34,495 nt of DNA from Psychrobacter sp. 5A.1 (GCF_030407455.1 NZ_JASDDJ010000033.1:1-34495); one strand, 5' to 3'; counted from the first letter of the stretch, positions 9,056 to 18,532 are shown. The notes: generated from the letters alone by a model not told the origin. Program-made: numbers and translations.

Positions 9056-9097
9056 AAAAAATCCAGCATAAGACAAGTATCTGATGCTGGATTTTTT
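9056..9097. terminator. Bidirectional terminator after the DUF2127 gene
   Basis: The 9-bp perfect stem ATCCAGCAT (9061-9069)/ATGCTGGAT (9084-9092) has a 14-nt loop, with A residues before it and T residues after it. It lies between the convergent DUF2127 and antiporter genes. Confidence 0.9.
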
Positions 9098-9117
9098 GTG
9101 CCTGCTATATTTTTGGT

Positions 9118-10392
9118 TTATACGTCTACTGGTTTTTCATCCGTACGAATGCTCTTGGCGACTTTTCCAACGCTTAGGCCTTGTACCAAGATAGAAAAGA
9201 TCACGACCGCATAAGTGAGTGCCAATAAAATCTCTCGCTCAGCCCCAATTGGCAGCTGCAATACTAGTGCGACTGAGATACCACCACGTAAGCCGCCCCA
9301 AGTCAGGACTTTCCATGCGCCTGTCGGTAAATCAAGCTGACGATGAAAAGTCTTGGTCGTCATACCCACCACGATAAATCGAGCAACGAGCGCAATCAAA
9401 ATCGTCAAACCGCTGGCGATAAATAAATTGCCTGAATAAGCAATCATCACCACTTCTAGACCGATGAGCACAAACAAAATCGCGTTTAAAATCTCATCGA
9501 TTAATTCCCAAAACAAATCAATATAATGGCGTGTCTTATCACTCATTGCCAGCTCGCGTCCACGATTACCGACCATTAGACCCATCATGACCATGGCAAG
9601 TGGCCCTGATAAATGCCAATGACTGGCCAGCGCGTAGCCACCGATGACACCTGCCAATGTTAATAGTACCTCTTCTTGATAGCTATCAATGCTCTTGAGC
9701 AAGTAGTACAAAATCGCACCAAGTACCAGTCCGAAAACGACTCCGCCACCAGCTTCGACCGCCAATGTATGTGCGACGTAGTTGGCAGTAGGGATATCGC
9801 CGCTAGATAAAATTCCCAGCAATAAAACGAAGATAACCACGCCGATACCATCATTGAACAATGATTCACCAGCGATGACGGTCTCGATACTCTTTGGTGC
9901 GCCTGCTGATGAGAGAATACCCATCACGGCGATAGGATCGGTAGGAGAAATTAAAGCACCAAACAATAAGCACCACAGAAACGGCAGTCCAAAGCCGAAG
10001 AGTGGCAGCATAAAATAAATCGCGGTCGCAATGAGCATCGCCGATATGACCGTGCCAAGACCCGCAAGGATGCCAATAGGTAACTTGTAGCGTTTTAGAT
10101 CACTAATATTGACGTGTAATGCGCCCGCAAATAGCAGCATCGATAGCATGCCATCTAATAACACTTCGGTAAAATCAAGCTGTTCTAATAAACTGACTTC
10201 GTAATCGATCAGCTGATCAAATCCTAAGAAGCCCAAAAATATCGCCCCAATCGACAGTAAGATAGAAATTACCATGACGCCAATAGTGGTTGGTAAGCCG
10301 ATGAAGCGGTGATTAATATAGGTTAATGAGGCGGTGATCGATAAAAATATGGCGCTGATTTCAAGTATGGTCAGGCTGTTTGCAGATGCCAT
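9118..10392 (-). CDS. Na+/H+ antiporter, CPA1 (NhaP-type) family
   Basis: The 424-residue inner-membrane protein has about twelve hydrophobic segments. The CPA1 hallmarks are visible: GALISPTDPIAVMGIL (145-160) and the ion-binding GESLFNDGIGVVIF at 175-188 with Asn180-Asp181. It is therefore predicted to exchange external protons for internal Na+ (or K+), serving pH and salt homeostasis, which fits a marine or cold-soil halotolerant organism. It lacks the long cytosolic C-terminal domain of YjcE/NhaG-type members. The DUF2254 gene lies upstream on the same strand, 140 bases away. The ribosome-binding site is weak, with a GAGA about 12 bases before the ATG. Ion specificity cannot be read from the sequence. 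Confidence 0.92.
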   Translation of the reverse strand: MASANSLTILEISAIFLSITASLTYINHRFIGLPTTIGVMVISILLSIGAIFLGFLGFDQLIDYEVSLLEQLDFTEVLLDGMLSMLLFAGALHVNISDLKRYKLPIGILAGLGTVISAMLIATAIYFMLPLFGFGLPFLWCLLFGALISPTDPIAVMGILSSAGAPKSIETVIAGESLFNDGIGVVIFVLLLGILSSGDIPTANYVAHTLAVEAGGGVVFGLVLGAILYYLLKSIDSYQEEVLLTLAGVIGGYALASHWHLSGPLAMVMMGLMVGNRGRELAMSDKTRHYIDLFWELIDEILNAILFVLIGLEVVMIAYSGNLFIASGLTILIALVARFIVVGMTTKTFHRQLDLPTGAWKVLTWGGLRGGISVALVLQLPIGAEREILLALTYAVVIFSILVQGLSVGKVAKSIRTDEKPVDV

Positions 10393-10532
10393 AAAGTAGG
10401 TCTCGTATGAATATAAAATTATCCAAAGCGCAAGGCTTATAAGGATTGTGTATGTAGGGTTGTATCTTATTTATAGATGTGGTGTGCTGGACATGTCATC
10501 TATCTCAACAGTTAACTGATCATGCGATGCTA

Positions 10533-12149
10533 TTAACTAGATTGAGTCTGTAGCGCTTGACGAATACGGGCTGCAAACTCACTAACATAATTAAAATGCT
10601 TGTGCTGAGCATCATTATCAAGGATGAATTGCTTGGCTTGTTCGCACATAGCGGCCAAATCATCGACCAGCTCTTGATAATTTAAATTCTCTTCTCCGGC
10701 GCGCTGAATCAGATGCAATTCATGTAATAGCGTTTGCTGCTGTGCGCTGTTTACCCGTGCATAGTTCAAATTGACCATTGCCTGACACAATGCTTTTAAG
10801 ACCATTAGGTCAGCAGCTGCATAACGACGTATCTCACCGAGTGATACATTGATAAAGTCAGAAATTTTGGGGATATGAGTGACTAGTGCCAATATGGCCA
10901 GTCGCTTCTGTTTGACAGTATTTTCAGAGTTATCGTTAGTGTCTGACTGCGGTATGTGAAAATGATAAGGGCTTGGTGGCTGACGACGCATCATGATACT
11001 CAAACAGCTGGTTAGAGACTGGACGCAATTGACCGCAGTCTTTGGATCATTGATACCAGGGGATAATGCGCGTACAGCAATCTCTGTCATCTGACCTAAG
11101 CTATAGGCGATGTCGTTAGAGTGCGCCAATCGTTGCTCAAGCCGCAGGCAACCTGCCAGATGTTGCCAAAACAGTCCATCAGGTGCTCTAGGTATTACTG
11201 CTAGATGCGGGGTCGCTGTCTTCTGTTGGTTGTTTGGATGAGACGCAGGCCGTTGATAAAAGTAACCAATGACGTTTTTGTCAGTGACATAATTACCGAG
11301 GTTGACATGCATTTGTACCACGCCACCATAATCTTGTGACAGCGCAATCAATGACTCAAGGTAAATCTGCTGTAGATAACCTGAATTTGGTGAATAAATC
11401 GGCATAGCAGGCCAGTTTTGGAACTGTTCGATATCATGGTGCTCAGCATCGCGTTGATGTTGGATATCACATCGATCGTTATACCAATAGTAAATGTTTG
11501 CAATCGCATCGTTGCTGGCATTTTGAATGACGTGTGACGCCTGAATAGCATGCACCATATGCTGCACAAAATAAACTAAAAGCAGCGCACAGATAATCGC
11601 CATGATAATGGCAAAAGTCACTGCCAATTGCGGCACACCAAAAGCTACGTCAGACTTATGGATAGACTTCAATACCAGTAAGCTATAGCTAAATGTACCA
11701 ATAAAAGCGCCAAGGACAAACTGGTTTGGAGTGTCGGTCAAAAAGTTACGTAGCAGTCTTGGACCAAACTGTGAGGATGCCATCGACAGGACGGCGATTG
11801 TAATCGAAAATGTCGTACCTGCCACGCCCAGTACCGCACCAGCGATGGCAGTCATAATCGCGCGCGCCGCCTCGTCATCACCAGTAAAAGCAAAGGAGAT
11901 CTCTTTTACCGTTTCACGATCAAAATGCTGATCAATCGCGACTAGCAAAGGAGCAAGTAAAATACCGACGATGACACAAGCAGTTGGAATAAACCAATAA
12001 GAGCCGATCAACTCCTGCCACAAGTTTCTTAGACGATCGGGCAGGTCAGCCAATGTCTGTAACGACCAAAGCTGCGAAAACGCCTTCATTCTCTGCACTG
12101 AAAATAAGAGTAGTCGCTTAAAAAAGCCATTTTCAGGGTGTTTGTCCAA
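10533..12149 (-). CDS. DUF2254 family membrane protein
   Basis: The 538-residue protein has four hydrophobic segments in its first 210 residues (about 52-72, 100-125, 142-160 and 172-195), then a long cytosolic domain. The segment AVLGVAGTTFSITIAVLSMASSQFGPRLLRNF and the region with ALSPGINDPKTAV (about residues 365-377) are typical of DUF2254. No function is established for the family. The frame opens with TTG at 12149, preceded by GGAG at 8 bases. The first in-frame ATG (residue 21) has no good Shine-Dalgarno sequence, so I prefer the TTG. It may be cotranscribed with the antiporter gene downstream. Confidence 0.85.
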   Translation of the reverse strand: MDKHPENGFFKRLLLFSVQRMKAFSQLWSLQTLADLPDRLRNLWQELIGSYWFIPTACVIVGILLAPLLVAIDQHFDRETVKEISFAFTGDDEAARAIMTAIAGAVLGVAGTTFSITIAVLSMASSQFGPRLLRNFLTDTPNQFVLGAFIGTFSYSLLVLKSIHKSDVAFGVPQLAVTFAIIMAIICALLLVYFVQHMVHAIQASHVIQNASNDAIANIYYWYNDRCDIQHQRDAEHHDIEQFQNWPAMPIYSPNSGYLQQIYLESLIALSQDYGGVVQMHVNLGNYVTDKNVIGYFYQRPASHPNNQQKTATPHLAVIPRAPDGLFWQHLAGCLRLEQRLAHSNDIAYSLGQMTEIAVRALSPGINDPKTAVNCVQSLTSCLSIMMRRQPPSPYHFHIPQSDTNDNSENTVKQKRLAILALVTHIPKISDFINVSLGEIRRYAAADLMVLKALCQAMVNLNYARVNSAQQQTLLHELHLIQRAGEENLNYQELVDDLAAMCEQAKQFILDNDAQHKHFNYVSEFAARIRQALQTQSS

Positions 12150-12312
12150 TGTTCGCGCTCCAAAAATGACTGACGAGATCGTATATAATGAATCTATTTT
12201 AAAACAGGTACCGTCCTACAGGGATTCATTGTCTTTGCTTGCTGCGTCTACACACTATAGCCGGTTCAAAATAAAATGGTGATAAATTTAAGCGTAACGC
12301 TGGAGTAATCTT

Positions 12313-12340
12313 TTGACTATTTATTACCTTATCATATAAA
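12313..12340 (+). promoter_or_regulatory. Sigma-70-like promoter pointing into a terminator
   Basis: The sequence shows TTGACT-N16-TATAAA on the plus strand, with each hexamer one base from consensus. Transcription would begin near 12347 and meet the hairpin at 12363-12395 within about 50 bases. No plus-strand gene follows, so any product would be a very short RNA or antisense to the 3' end of the metalloprotease gene. Confidence 0.35.
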
Positions 12341-12362
12341 TAATAACGATGAAAAATTTAGT

Positions 12363-12395
12363 AAAAATAAGCCCCTATCATAGGAGCTTATTTTT
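12363..12395. terminator. Bidirectional terminator after the M66 protease gene
   Basis: The stem AAAAATAAGC/GCTTATTTTT continues past one C-A mismatch into CCTA/TAGG with a 3-nt loop. A and T tracts lie on either side. It lies 21 bases beyond the stop codon of the minus-strand metalloprotease gene. Confidence 0.8.
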
Positions 12396-12416
12396 ATCAT
12401 TATCATGTATTTTCAA

Positions 12417-15335
12417 TTAGCTGATTAGACTATAAAACCAAGTGCTTATCGCGTTGCTTACTTTTGCTAGTGTAGAGGGTTGCTGATGATTACTATTGGT
12501 GCTTGCCAACTGCATTTGAATGGTGTCTGTCGTCACTGCTTGTTTTTGCATATTCTCTATTATCAGCGGTAGATTTTTGCCAGCGCTAGATAATATCAAA
12601 CTCGAGTTTTGCGTGAGCATCGTCCATCTTTGGTTGCCGTTACCTGTACAGCTATAGCGAATGAGTCGAGCGCGATTATTACTCATATAGCCTTTTGCTA
12701 AGTCAAAGCATTGATTGCCTTGCTTGATGGCGTTGGCGGATACATCCATTTGCCAAACTTGCGAGCTTGCTTGATCATCACAAGGGGCTAGGTTAATGAC
12801 ATTGCCACCTTGCGGCATTAGGCACTGATCTAGTGCCATTTTATTGTGGATACGACCTTTGCTGTCTTGAATCCATTGCTCAGAGTCATCTCCTGTGCAA
12901 GCACTTGGTCCGCTGATAAAAGTATTGAGCTTACCATCTTCTAATGTCTCGACCTTAAGACAGTTGTTACCATTCATGAGTGGGCTGACATTTGCTAAAG
13001 GCTGATCATCTTGCAGTTCTAATTCGTTGACAAACTTATGAAAGGCAGTGATGACCTCCGGCCCGCCATCGATTAAATCATCACGATAAACATCGACCCA
13101 ACGATTTAGGCGATGCATGGTCTGTTGTTGCTGCTCATAACGCTCGAGTACCTGAAAGGCAAGCGGGCTGAGTGCTTGACTGAGCGCATCACGATCATCT
13201 TTATAAGAGTGGTATATCAGCTCACCCTCGGCGTCCAAATTGATAGTCGAGTTGGCCGATTGATCGATAAGTTGTTGTTCTAATAGTGGTAATTCGATTT
13301 TTCTTAAGGCGCTAAAGCCATGCTCTTTACCAAAGGTAACGGCTGGCTTGATGGAGTCGATATATGGACCAATAGCGGTTGATGATAATAACACCTGTGC
13401 TTCGTTGGCTTTTTTACAATACAAATCGACTTTGTTAGGGTTTTCAGAAATCGCTAAATTGACGTGAAATTTATTGGCATTGCTATTGCCATTCATGCGA
13501 TGAGGGGCAAGGGCGATGTTATTGACCATATTATTACTATAAGTGACGGTCAGCCAGCAGCTAGCGACGTCAGCTGAAGTGTTCGCCGCCGGTAAATCAA
13601 AGACGTTACCCCAGTTACCTCGTGCTGCCGGATAGATAATACCCTTTTGGGTGACAGGGTCATAGCCGCCTAAAATAGTATAAACAGGCACGCCTTGCAA
13701 ACGCGGTCTTAAATAGTTGCCATCGGCGCTGTTGTACCAAACATTATTAGATCGTGGTACTTTTGGTTGTGCGATCTGCATTCTTTGACGCTCAGCATCC
13801 CATTTTTTATAGCCCGTCGGTGAGTCACTGGCAAACATATAACGATCAAATGCTGGCTGGATTTTGGTTTTTGTACTATAGCCGGTGTAATGAGTATAGC
13901 GCGAGATGTCACTGTTATTAGAGCCACCAGACATGGCGTCACGACCATAGCTGTATTGACCTAAGAAAGTAGGTGAGTCTTCAGTACCGGCACCGACATC
14001 TTTTCGCCACCATTCAAAGTTACCCCGCATTCTATTTCTAAGGGGCATGTAACCCCAACCACTATCGGCATGGTGCTCTGACCAGAATTTTTTATCGCCA
14101 ACTTTACCTGGATAATGCCCCAATCCATAATGATGGCCAATTTCATGACTAAACTCATTACCGACCGAGTTAATCAAAGTCAGCATACCATTGCCACCGC
14201 TCAAGCCGTGGTTAAATGTACCGTTGGCGTATTTGCCACGGGCATGGTGCGCATTGACATTTTGGGTGAGCTGCGGCTGCTCTTGGCTTAGCATCGATGC
14301 GCTAGTGACGCCCCAGTTGGCAAGGTTAATACCGACGCCAAAGGTTGATTTGCCTGTATTTTCGCGCATATCACCACTATATACGCCGCCATCTGAGCTG
14401 CTACCTGAAGCCGTATCATAAATAGTACCGTTCGCTACCATCACCCGATCAAGTACGACGTCATCGTATTTAGCGACGGTCATCTTTGCTGCTGGAATGG
14501 TCTGGAAATAATCTGCGCCCGCCTTTTCTGGCTGTAGCAGCATATAATGACCATTGTTATTTACAGTCACTGGGCTCAAAAGACCAAGACGGATATTGGT
14601 TAAGACCAGCTCGCCTGGCGCCGCAAAGTCTATTTTATTCTCTAGCAATTCACCGCTACGATTTTGTTCATCGACAATGCGAATCTTAAGGCCGCTTTGT
14701 ACTTCATCCCAGTTGAGTTTGGTTGACCAAGCGCGCTTACTATAGGCGACCCGTGGTCTATCATCGCTGTTGTTTTGGTCAGATGGTGGGATTTGGGTCG
14801 GGTCGTCTAAATTGACCCTGCGTAATAGCAGACCATCTTGATAAATCTCAGCAACCAGTTGATTGACTGCTCCCATCTCAAGTGTAGGCGTAACCAGTAA
14901 TAACGCCTCTTTTTCTGCAGTTAGGCGGGGCATGTTTTTTGCTTCGTTGCCCTGAGGATCTACCGTATGATTCTGCCCAAATTGAATCATAGCTTGGAAA
15001 GAGCCTAGTAAATCAGAACGGATCTCTCGTGTTTCACCGGCACCGTTATAGTCAAAGAAGCCTAATTGATAATAATCAGCACGGTCTTTTTGTGGTTCTG
15101 GATATTTGATTGGCGTGCTTGGCTCCAGCGGTGTTAATGGCTCACTAGGTTTGATCGGCGTACTCGGCTCTAGCGGTGTCAGTGGCTCACTTATATCAGG
15201 TGGAACCACTACAGGCGGCTTATCAGATGGTGCAGGCCGTGTATTATCATCACTACCTTCACCGCATGCAGATAGCATTATAGAGATGATGCCGATACTT
15301 ATGGTTTTTAATAGAAATGCTGTGTTATGTGTCAA
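12417..15335 (-). CDS. M66 (StcE-like) metalloprotease lipoprotein with lectin domain
   Basis: This 972-residue lipoprotein begins with a signal peptide ending in the lipobox LSAC (Cys24), then a proline-rich linker holding two 15-residue repeats (49-78). The central zinc-protease domain has HEIGHHYGLGHY from His397 (ligands His397, His401, His407; catalytic Glu398), the layout of the M66 StcE/TagA family, whose known members cleave mucin-type glycoproteins. The C-terminal part (about 800-915) has three Q-x-W motifs (Trp821, Trp861, Trp904) about 40 residues apart, as in ricin-type beta-trefoil lectins. The start is TTG at 15335, preceded by GGGG at 7 bases; a TTG at 15374 would add 13 residues ahead of the signal peptide. 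It is probably anchored at the cell surface or secreted. The substrate is unknown. Confidence 0.88.
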   Translation of the reverse strand: MTHNTAFLLKTISIGIISIMLSACGEGSDDNTRPAPSDKPPVVVPPDISEPLTPLEPSTPIKPSEPLTPLEPSTPIKYPEPQKDRADYYQLGFFDYNGAGETREIRSDLLGSFQAMIQFGQNHTVDPQGNEAKNMPRLTAEKEALLLVTPTLEMGAVNQLVAEIYQDGLLLRRVNLDDPTQIPPSDQNNSDDRPRVAYSKRAWSTKLNWDEVQSGLKIRIVDEQNRSGELLENKIDFAAPGELVLTNIRLGLLSPVTVNNNGHYMLLQPEKAGADYFQTIPAAKMTVAKYDDVVLDRVMVANGTIYDTASGSSSDGGVYSGDMRENTGKSTFGVGINLANWGVTSASMLSQEQPQLTQNVNAHHARGKYANGTFNHGLSGGNGMLTLINSVGNEFSHEIGHHYGLGHYPGKVGDKKFWSEHHADSGWGYMPLRNRMRGNFEWWRKDVGAGTEDSPTFLGQYSYGRDAMSGGSNNSDISRYTHYTGYSTKTKIQPAFDRYMFASDSPTGYKKWDAERQRMQIAQPKVPRSNNVWYNSADGNYLRPRLQGVPVYTILGGYDPVTQKGIIYPAARGNWGNVFDLPAANTSADVASCWLTVTYSNNMVNNIALAPHRMNGNSNANKFHVNLAISENPNKVDLYCKKANEAQVLLSSTAIGPYIDSIKPAVTFGKEHGFSALRKIELPLLEQQLIDQSANSTINLDAEGELIYHSYKDDRDALSQALSPLAFQVLERYEQQQQTMHRLNRWVDVYRDDLIDGGPEVITAFHKFVNELELQDDQPLANVSPLMNGNNCLKVETLEDGKLNTFISGPSACTGDDSEQWIQDSKGRIHNKMALDQCLMPQGGNVINLAPCDDQASSQVWQMDVSANAIKQGNQCFDLAKGYMSNNRARLIRYSCTGNGNQRWTMLTQNSSLILSSAGKNLPLIIENMQKQAVTTDTIQMQLASTNSNHQQPSTLAKVSNAISTWFYSLIS
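15102..15191 (-). repeat. Two tandem 45-bp repeats in the protease gene
   Basis: Two copies of a 45-base unit encode the 15-residue linker unit SEPLTPLEPSTPIK plus Pro or Tyr. The copies differ mostly at synonymous positions, so the peptide is better conserved than the DNA. The repeat forms the Pro-rich spacer between the lipid anchor and the protease body, and its copy number may vary between strains. Confidence 0.85.
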
Positions 15336-15444
15336 AGGAATACCCCAACAAATGTGTTGCTGGGAGTATAACAACTATATTAATAAACTGTACTACATTT
15401 GTTTTCTTGTTTCCAATTAGCTTTCTTTTATCTATTTTAACAAA

Positions 15445-17025
15445 CTAATTTTTATTGCTAGAGCCGTGTTTAGGGTTGTCCGCTTCGGTGATGATTGTGC
15501 TTTTGTGTCCCCATCTGCTGGTTTGTGGAGACGGCGCCGTTTTTGGATCTATAGGAATAATGATTTCATTATCATGTGCATCACACTCAACCTTACTGTC
15601 CTTGTCATAAGCGGCTGGATCAAAGTGCGGGGTCGCTGTTGTATCAGTTGACTGTCGAGCTAAGCTTTTAGGAGCGGCTTGCGATGTTTTTCTAAATTCA
15701 GGTTTTTTAAATAAAGGGTGTGAGGTGTTTTTATTCGTGCCTTTATCATCAGGGTTTTTGCGCGGTTCGGCGTTGGTAAAGATAACATTCAACGGCAAGT
15801 CTAGCTGCTGCTTAGCATACGCTTCTGTGTGCTCAAAACGATCTACCAATAAGCTGAGCCAAGGTTTCTGGTCCTCTAACTTCATCTCATCCAACTCGTC
15901 CTTTATAGGAAGTGGGTAGGGCAAGGTACGATAAAAGTCCCATAATGTCATCCTACTCAGGTCTCTTTTGAGCACATAGTCATCATCATCTGTCATGGTA
16001 ATCAGGTTGCTGTCTTGTAGGTAGTTGATATAGGTATACCATTTCGGCAGCTCTTTGCGACCTAAGACATTACGCAGTGCTTGCTCGCTAACAGCTTCAC
16101 CTTTTAAATGGTGGGTATAGACCAAATTCAACATGTCTAACAAGCTGAGTAACGGGTGACGAGGGTAGACTTCTTCTGTCTCAAAAATCGTCAAGGTATA
16201 ACTGATTTCAACGCCTAATAAAATCAAATTCCACGACAGATAAATCCATAGTAGAAAGATAGGCAATGCGGCAAAAGCGCCATAAATCGCTTCGTAGCTG
16301 GTAAAGTTAGCCATCACTGTACCAAACAGATGTTTCATTAATTCAAAGACAATGGCCACGAACACGCCAGCGATGGCTGCATTTTTTGCTGGTACGCGCG
16401 CCTTTGGAATAAACCAGTACATACCGATAAAGCCCGCCATCGTAATACCAATCGATGCCATTTGTACCCAAAAACTCCAGTCGATACCGTAGCCTGCAAT
16501 TTGACGATTGAGAAAGCTCAGACTCTGTACGGTACTTGAAGCGATAAAAGCGGTACCCAACACCAGCGGCCCTAGGGTAACGATAGTCCAATAACGCAGC
16601 ATGCTTTTGATGCCACCAGAGCGGTCTTCTACTCGCCAAATCTGGTTAAACGCGCGCTCGATAGTGGTCAAGGTCATGATAGTCGTAAAAAACAAAATCA
16701 TGGCACCGATGATGGTTAGATTGGATGACTTTTCAGCAAAGCTATTAATATACTCGCTAACTTGCATGCTCGACTGCGGCAACAGATTGCTATAAATGAC
16801 GTCATAAATCTGAGCTCTAACCGATGCGAGTGCTGGTACGGATGACAAAATCATCAGTAATACCGTTAATACCGGTACGATCGATAGCATAGTGGTGTAT
16901 GTCAGTGAAGCTGCCTTTTGCTGGCAATTATCTTCAAAAAAATGCCGAGTCAAAAACCGTAAAAACTGAAACCAGCGCTGCTGTAAAAACGGGATTTTTT
17001 GAGATAATTTTTCCATGTCGACCAT
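15445..17025 (-). CDS. YihY/BrkB family inner-membrane protein with long C-terminal extension
   Basis: The protein of about 526 residues is a polytopic membrane protein of the YihY/BrkB family, formerly mislabelled ribonuclease BN. Its first 290 residues carry about six hydrophobic segments, with family motifs QQKAASLTYTTMLSIVPVL, LTTIERAFNQIWRV and YEAIYGAFAALPIFLLWIYL. About 235 more residues follow: first a compact region that could be a winged helix (around DMLNLVYTHHLKGEAVSEQ), then a charged, low-complexity tail. E. coli YihY has only about 290 residues. The function is not established. The start is uncertain: ATGs at 17025 and 17016 and a TTG at 17058 all lack a good Shine-Dalgarno sequence. 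Confidence 0.85.
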   Translation of the reverse strand: MVDMEKLSQKIPFLQQRWFQFLRFLTRHFFEDNCQQKAASLTYTTMLSIVPVLTVLLMILSSVPALASVRAQIYDVIYSNLLPQSSMQVSEYINSFAEKSSNLTIIGAMILFFTTIMTLTTIERAFNQIWRVEDRSGGIKSMLRYWTIVTLGPLVLGTAFIASSTVQSLSFLNRQIAGYGIDWSFWVQMASIGITMAGFIGMYWFIPKARVPAKNAAIAGVFVAIVFELMKHLFGTVMANFTSYEAIYGAFAALPIFLLWIYLSWNLILLGVEISYTLTIFETEEVYPRHPLLSLLDMLNLVYTHHLKGEAVSEQALRNVLGRKELPKWYTYINYLQDSNLITMTDDDDYVLKRDLSRMTLWDFYRTLPYPLPIKDELDEMKLEDQKPWLSLLVDRFEHTEAYAKQQLDLPLNVIFTNAEPRKNPDDKGTNKNTSHPLFKKPEFRKTSQAAPKSLARQSTDTTATPHFDPAAYDKDSKVECDAHDNEIIIPIDPKTAPSPQTSRWGHKSTIITEADNPKHGSSNKN

Positions 17026-17272
17026 TAAGCAAAAGTAAGAGTGACAATAGTGTAACAAAGATGAACGGTTATCATCTGCGGTTTAATTGTGTCAAAATGC
17101 ACCACGTAGCACATCAGATACAATATAAGTCAGGTTATCAATCATGGTTATTTGCATGACAGTGAATGACTCGGGCATAATGTGCACATATTCTACAATG
17201 CCAGTTAGTCATATATTTCGCCGCATTTTTGGTGGCCAGTATGATTAACGACTTTATAAGGAAGCTTTGCTA

Positions 17273-17890
17273 ATGAGTCAGACCGACCCTTATGTTTTGG
17301 TGCTTTATTATTCTAATTACGGTACGACTAAGACATTAGCATACGCTATCGCGCAAGGTATCGAAGACGCTGGCATGACGGCACGTATTCGTACGGTCCC
17401 AACGGTTGCTCCTGAGACGACATCGAGCAAGCCTGCGATACCTGATGAAGGTGATCTGTATTGCACCATGGATGATCTCAAAAATTGCAGCGGTCTGGCG
17501 CTTGGTAGTCCGACGCACTTTGGCAACATGGCAGCACCCATGAAATATTTTTGGGACAATACCGTCACGCTATGGCTGGCAGGAAACCTACAGAACAAAC
17601 CAGCCTCAGTATTTACTGCGACAGGCTCCATGCATGGCGGACAAGAAACGACGTTGTTGACGATGATGTTGCCATTGATGCATCACGGTATGATTATCGT
17701 TGGTGTGCCTTATGCGGAACCTGCGTTAAATCGTACTCAACGCGGTGGCTCACCTTATGGTGCTAGCCATGTCAGTGGGGCATCACATGATCAGCCTATC
17801 TCACCTGATGAGCGTGAGCTAGGCATCGCCCAAGGTCGCCGTTTGGCTATCAGTGCGACAGCATTGGCTCAAGCTAACTGGAGTCGCTAA
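17273..17890 (+). CDS. WrbA-like NAD(P)H:quinone oxidoreductase
   Basis: The 205-residue protein is a flavodoxin-fold enzyme of the WrbA type, expected to bind FMN and reduce quinones by two electrons, protecting against redox cycling. The FMN phosphate loop is seen as YYSNYGTTKTLA near residues 12-23, followed by GSPTHFGNMAAPMKYFWD and TGSMHGGQETTLLTMMLPL, both typical of WrbA. The ATG at 17273 has AAGGAAG 8 bases upstream; a TTG two codons earlier is less likely. The DUF2069 gene follows after 91 bases, a pairing also familiar from Pseudomonas, which suggests one operon. Confidence 0.9.
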   Translation: MSQTDPYVLVLYYSNYGTTKTLAYAIAQGIEDAGMTARIRTVPTVAPETTSSKPAIPDEGDLYCTMDDLKNCSGLALGSPTHFGNMAAPMKYFWDNTVTLWLAGNLQNKPASVFTATGSMHGGQETTLLTMMLPLMHHGMIIVGVPYAEPALNRTQRGGSPYGASHVSGASHDQPISPDERELGIAQGRRLAISATALAQANWSR

Positions 17891-17981
17891 GCGGCTTTTG
17901 TATCGTTGAGCCTACAATAATCATTGAGCCTAAAATGCGACAGCGTTATTCACGCTATTAATGAGGAAGTAAATATATCTA

Positions 17982-18467
17982 ATGGCTACAAACCGCTCCG
18001 ATAGTGAGATGAATGCTGCACCACCAGTAAAGAAAACTGGTAAGCCTGCCAAGGCGAATAAACCTATTGTACCTATCCGTCAGCGTTTGATGGTTACGTG
18101 GTTGATTTGGCTCGTCTATAGATTGCTTGGACTGCCTATTTTTATTAACGTATTCAACCCTAGCAGCCCTGACATCGTTGGCGGTATTGCTTGGCAAGCG
18201 CTGTGGCTAGTGCCCGCATTTATTTTGACACCATGGATCTTGCGTGGTCGCTCACCTTATGCGTTATTGATAAGCAGTATGTTTACCCTCGTGTATTTGG
18301 GGGCGAGTGGTGTGGTGCTGTTTACACGTATATATGGCAGTAGCTGGGCGGAGATAGTGGTTTATTTGCTTGATTTTGTCCTACTGCTTGCCATCAATGT
18401 TTGGTTGTTTATTTTGCTTAAGCGTCTGCCTTCTATGAACAACGTCGTCAAACAGCCTCGTGGTTAA
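17982..18467 (+). CDS. DUF2069 family membrane protein
   Basis: The 161-residue protein has a Lys-rich hydrophilic N terminus of about 35 residues and then four hydrophobic segments (about 37-57, 65-83, 90-112 and 122-147). It matches my knowledge of DUF2069, small inner-membrane proteins often found next to wrbA-like genes. The function is unknown. No clear Shine-Dalgarno sequence precedes the ATG at 17982, so the ATG at codon 10 (18009) is an alternative start. A terminator follows at 18533-18567. Confidence 0.8.
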   Translation: MATNRSDSEMNAAPPVKKTGKPAKANKPIVPIRQRLMVTWLIWLVYRLLGLPIFINVFNPSSPDIVGGIAWQALWLVPAFILTPWILRGRSPYALLISSMFTLVYLGASGVVLFTRIYGSSWAEIVVYLLDFVLLLAINVWLFILLKRLPSMNNVVKQPRG

Positions 18468-18532
18468 ACAACCGCGCCAGTGATTCAGATTGTCTGATGC
18501 TTATCAGGTGACATCTATCAATCTAAAACCAT

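Noticed and set aside
12349..12420. 23-codon frame after the plus-strand promoter at 12313
   Set aside because: It reads through the terminator hairpin, lacks a ribosome-binding site and overlaps the end of the protease gene. It is probably chance.
15106..15420. 104-codon plus-strand frame with Gly-Val-Leu-Gly-Ser-Ser-Gly repeats
   Set aside because: It is the antisense reading of the 45-bp linker repeats and signal peptide of the protease gene.
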